Positions 4,427 to 6,329 of a stretch of 6,329 nt of DNA are shown here, piece after piece. A program made the position numbers and the translations under genes. The notes beneath the pieces are model-generated. The model made no database searches. It saw nothing but the letters and a program-made list of their open reading frames with translations, and was not told the DNA's origin. Each line of letters starts with the position of its first letter. The first letter of the stretch is position 1. This DNA comes from Chlorobium sp. (GTDB lineage Bacteria > Bacteroidota > Chlorobiia > Chlorobiales > Chlorobiaceae): positions 1 through 6,329 of the forward strand of contig JANQGE010000083.1 of assembly GCA_028277485.1 (NCBI GenBank), read 5' to 3'.

Positions 4427-6238
4427 TCAATTTAGGTTCGTCTCTTTTTCCGTTTCCTGAAACCGCCAGTCATGAGCTTTCCGGCGAGCGTTCCACATCC
4501 GGTAATACACTCCACGTTCATCGCCGACAAGCTGATCGTGCGTTCCCCGCTGAACAATGCGCCCCCTGTCTACGACGACGATCTCATCGGCATTCATAAC
4601 AGACGACAGCCGATGCGCTATAACGACAACCGTACGTCCTTTCATAAGAGAGGAAAAAGCCTTCTGCATATGGCTTTCATTTTCAGCATCAGCGTACGAC
4701 GTAGCCTCGTCGAGCAGCACGATGGGCGGATTTTTCAGGATAACCCTCGCCAGGGCGATGCGCTGCTTTTCACCGCCCGAGAGATGCACCTCTCCACCTT
4801 CGCCGATAACCGTCTCGTACCCGTTGGGAAGCGCCTCGATAAAATCGTGGCACGCCGCGGCCCTGGCTGCAGCCTCAAGCCTCTCCTGCGGAACATCCTG
4901 CCGGTCCATGCAGATATTCTCCCTCACGGTTGCCGTCAGCATCCGGACATCCTGAAACACCATGCCCACGGCGTCGTTCACGCCCCGCGTTCCCAGTTCG
5001 GCAAGAGACTTGCCGCCAATGCGTATCTCTCCGTCCGACACGTCCCACATACGCGCAAGAAGATGCACCAGCGTGGTCTTGCCGGCTCCGCTCGGGCCGA
5101 CCAGGGCCACGAACCTTCCTTCCGGAACGTCGAGACTGACATCGCGCAGCGCCGGCTCTGCATCGGAAGAATAACGAAACGTGACGTTCTTCACCACGAT
5201 ATCGTAGCCCGACGGCCGCGCCGGAGTATCGGGTTCGACAAGCGGCTCTTCCTGAAGCATGTTCTGAATTCTCTTCGCCCCTTCGGCAATCATCATCGCA
5301 TTCGATACCATGGTGATGAAGCTCACCAGGCCGACCAGGCAGCCCGTGCCCAGAAGCAGAAAAAGAATGATCGTGGGTATATCCACCTGCCCCTGTTGCA
5401 GGAGCCACAGTGCAACCGGGAGGATGAACACGCCGCCGCCGAGAACGATCGAGGTGAATCCCGCCCAGAAAGGGGTCATGATCTTCGACCATTTGGTCAG
5501 CAGTTCGCCGTAGAGAGCGACCGAATCCCTGAGGCGGTTGAACGAATCGACTGTCAGATTGAACACCTTGATCACCGGCATCCCCTGAACGTACTCGACC
5601 GTACGGGAATGCATCTCTTCGAGGGCCGAATGGTAGCGCTCCATAATCTCCGTTCTTTTCCCGCCCGGGCCGAAGCCGCCCATGGAGTAGAAAACCAGAC
5701 TCAGCCCGATGGGCAGCGGGATGGTGGCGGCAAGAGCCAGCCGCCAGTCAACCGCGTAAAGAAATGCCAGGGTCACCGCCGGCAGGACCAGACCGGACAC
5801 GAAATCCGGCACATGATGGGCGATAAAATTCTCTATCGCCTCGACATCCTCCTGGATCACCTTGCGAACCGCTCCCGAATTCTTCCGGTTCCAGTATCCC
5901 ATGGGCAGCTTGCCGAGATGCCCGGCCAGGCGGGACCGGACATGATACAGAAGATCGAAGGCCGCGATATGGCTGAAGACGAATGCCGAGACCCGGAGCA
6001 CGTAATGAAGCAGTATGGCAAGCAGCGCCCATCCGACAATAACCACGACAGGCCCCGCGGCGGCCCCTTCCCCCTCTTGCAGATAGTACTGCACGATGTA
6101 ATAGATCAACGCATAGGGAACGATCAAGAGGACCGAGCTGAGCGCTGCGAGTACAACCGATATAACAATCTGTGCCCGCTTGCTTTCGGCAAGCTCGAAG
6201 ATAACCTTCATATACTGTTCAATGACACTTAAGGGCAC
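4427..6238 (-). CDS. ABC half-transporter 1, fused membrane and ATPase domains
   Basis: A 603-residue inner-membrane half-transporter. Six predicted helices span about 24-48, 62-90, 143-163, 166-188, 252-283 and 287-311. The ATPase domain has A-loop Y356, Walker A GPSGAGKTT (381-389), Q-loop Q429, signature LSGGE (486-490), Walker B IVLLDE (506-511) with catalytic E511, and H-loop H542. The D-loop reads SYAD in place of the common SALD/SLD seen in its partner, a mild deviation. With ABC2 it should form a heterodimer with two consensus ATP sites, unlike pairs with one degenerate site. The start is uncertain: the frame begins at GTG 6238 inside repeat copy C, while ATG 6211 (codon 10) would give 594 residues and still keep all helices; neither has a good Shine-Dalgarno sequence. 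GC content is clearly higher than in the methyltransferase genes. Export of a modified metabolite or siderophore-type import are both possible. Confidence 0.92.
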   Translation of the reverse strand: MPLSVIEQYMKVIFELAESKRAQIVISVVLAALSSVLLIVPYALIYYIVQYYLQEGEGAAAGPVVVIVGWALLAILLHYVLRVSAFVFSHIAAFDLLYHVRSRLAGHLGKLPMGYWNRKNSGAVRKVIQEDVEAIENFIAHHVPDFVSGLVLPAVTLAFLYAVDWRLALAATIPLPIGLSLVFYSMGGFGPGGKRTEIMERYHSALEEMHSRTVEYVQGMPVIKVFNLTVDSFNRLRDSVALYGELLTKWSKIMTPFWAGFTSIVLGGGVFILPVALWLLQQGQVDIPTIILFLLLGTGCLVGLVSFITMVSNAMMIAEGAKRIQNMLQEEPLVEPDTPARPSGYDIVVKNVTFRYSSDAEPALRDVSLDVPEGRFVALVGPSGAGKTTLVHLLARMWDVSDGEIRIGGKSLAELGTRGVNDAVGMVFQDVRMLTATVRENICMDRQDVPQERLEAAARAAACHDFIEALPNGYETVIGEGGEVHLSGGEKQRIALARVILKNPPIVLLDEATSYADAENESHMQKAFSSLMKGRTVVVIAHRLSSVMNADEIVVVDRGRIVQRGTHDQLVGDERGVYYRMWNARRKAHDWRFQETEKETNLN

Positions 6239-6329
6239 CTCTATAAATTGTCGTGAGCGACATGAGTACGAGGCGGACGGAGCGCAGAAACCGGAGTGTA
6301 CATAGAGTACATGAGGATTTCGAGCACCG
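6233..6329 (+). repeat. Terminal-inverted-repeat element, copy C, longer type, cut by window edge
   Basis: It begins with GGGCACCTCTA (6233-6243) and ATTGTCGTGAGCG (6247-6259), matching copies A and B in the same orientation, but continues with about 70 bases that they lack. This extra part includes TGTAC and GTACA (6297-6301 and 6307-6311), which form a small stem around ATAGA, and flanking GAAACC/GGATTTC-type partial pairing. The right terminus is outside the window. Copies A and B look like internally shortened forms. It overlaps the GTG start of ABC1 and occupies the whole visible upstream region, so any ABC1 promoter is either inside the repeat or beyond the edge. Confidence 0.65.

Noticed and set aside
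4472..6232. 586-codon open frame on the plus strand opposite ABC1
   Set aside because: Same explanation as for ABC2: it mirrors the codon bias of the real gene and shows no domain, membrane segments or ribosome binding site.
6233..6329. Promoter for the ABC genes inside repeat copy C
   Set aside because: TTTATA near 6243 could pass for a -10 box, but no suitable -35 box lies at the right distance; the real promoter may be beyond the edge.

Overview
The window is a compact bacterial locus in which all five recognisable genes lie on the minus strand. In transcription order (right to left) they are: two ABC-exporter-fold half-transporters (6238-4427 and 4161-2410), a TcmP-like/LCM-family O-methyltransferase (2309-1482), a UbiE-type class I SAM methyltransferase (1197-547), and the start of a MarR-family regulator (234-1) that runs off the left edge. 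There are no rRNA, tRNA, CRISPR or transposase genes. The organism cannot be named from the sequence. Moderate-to-high GC in the transporter genes, intergenic heptamer-periodic DNA and short terminal-inverted-repeat elements fit an environmental, possibly anaerobic Gram-negative lineage (Desulfobacterota or Chlorobi would be my guess, low confidence).

Layout from left to right: the partial marR; its promoter, with a near-perfect 21-bp palindrome over the -10 box; a short repeat element (copy A); a weak terminator for the first methyltransferase; the UbiE-type methyltransferase; an intergenic tract of 24 degenerate heptamers; the TcmP-like methyltransferase; repeat copy B, which fills almost the whole gap up to the next gene; ABC half-transporter 2; a 265-base gap with three hairpins; ABC half-transporter 1; and repeat copy C, which overlaps the ABC1 start and is cut by the right edge.

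The likely theme is sensing, modification and transport of a small molecule. A MarR sensor probably binds a phenolic, antibiotic or similar ligand. Two methyltransferases could O-methylate or otherwise modify a metabolite, and a heterodimeric ABC pump with two intact ATP sites could move it across the inner membrane. The substrate is not deducible. The ABC pair also resembles the YbtPQ/IrtAB type of exporter-fold siderophore importers, so import cannot be excluded.

The least ordinary features are non-coding. Three copies of one repeat bound the two-gene modules. Copy B may hide and supply the ribosome binding site of the methyltransferase behind it, and copy C supplies a possible GTG start for ABC1. 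The heptamer tract keeps one 7-base register for at least 168 bases while its unit changes.
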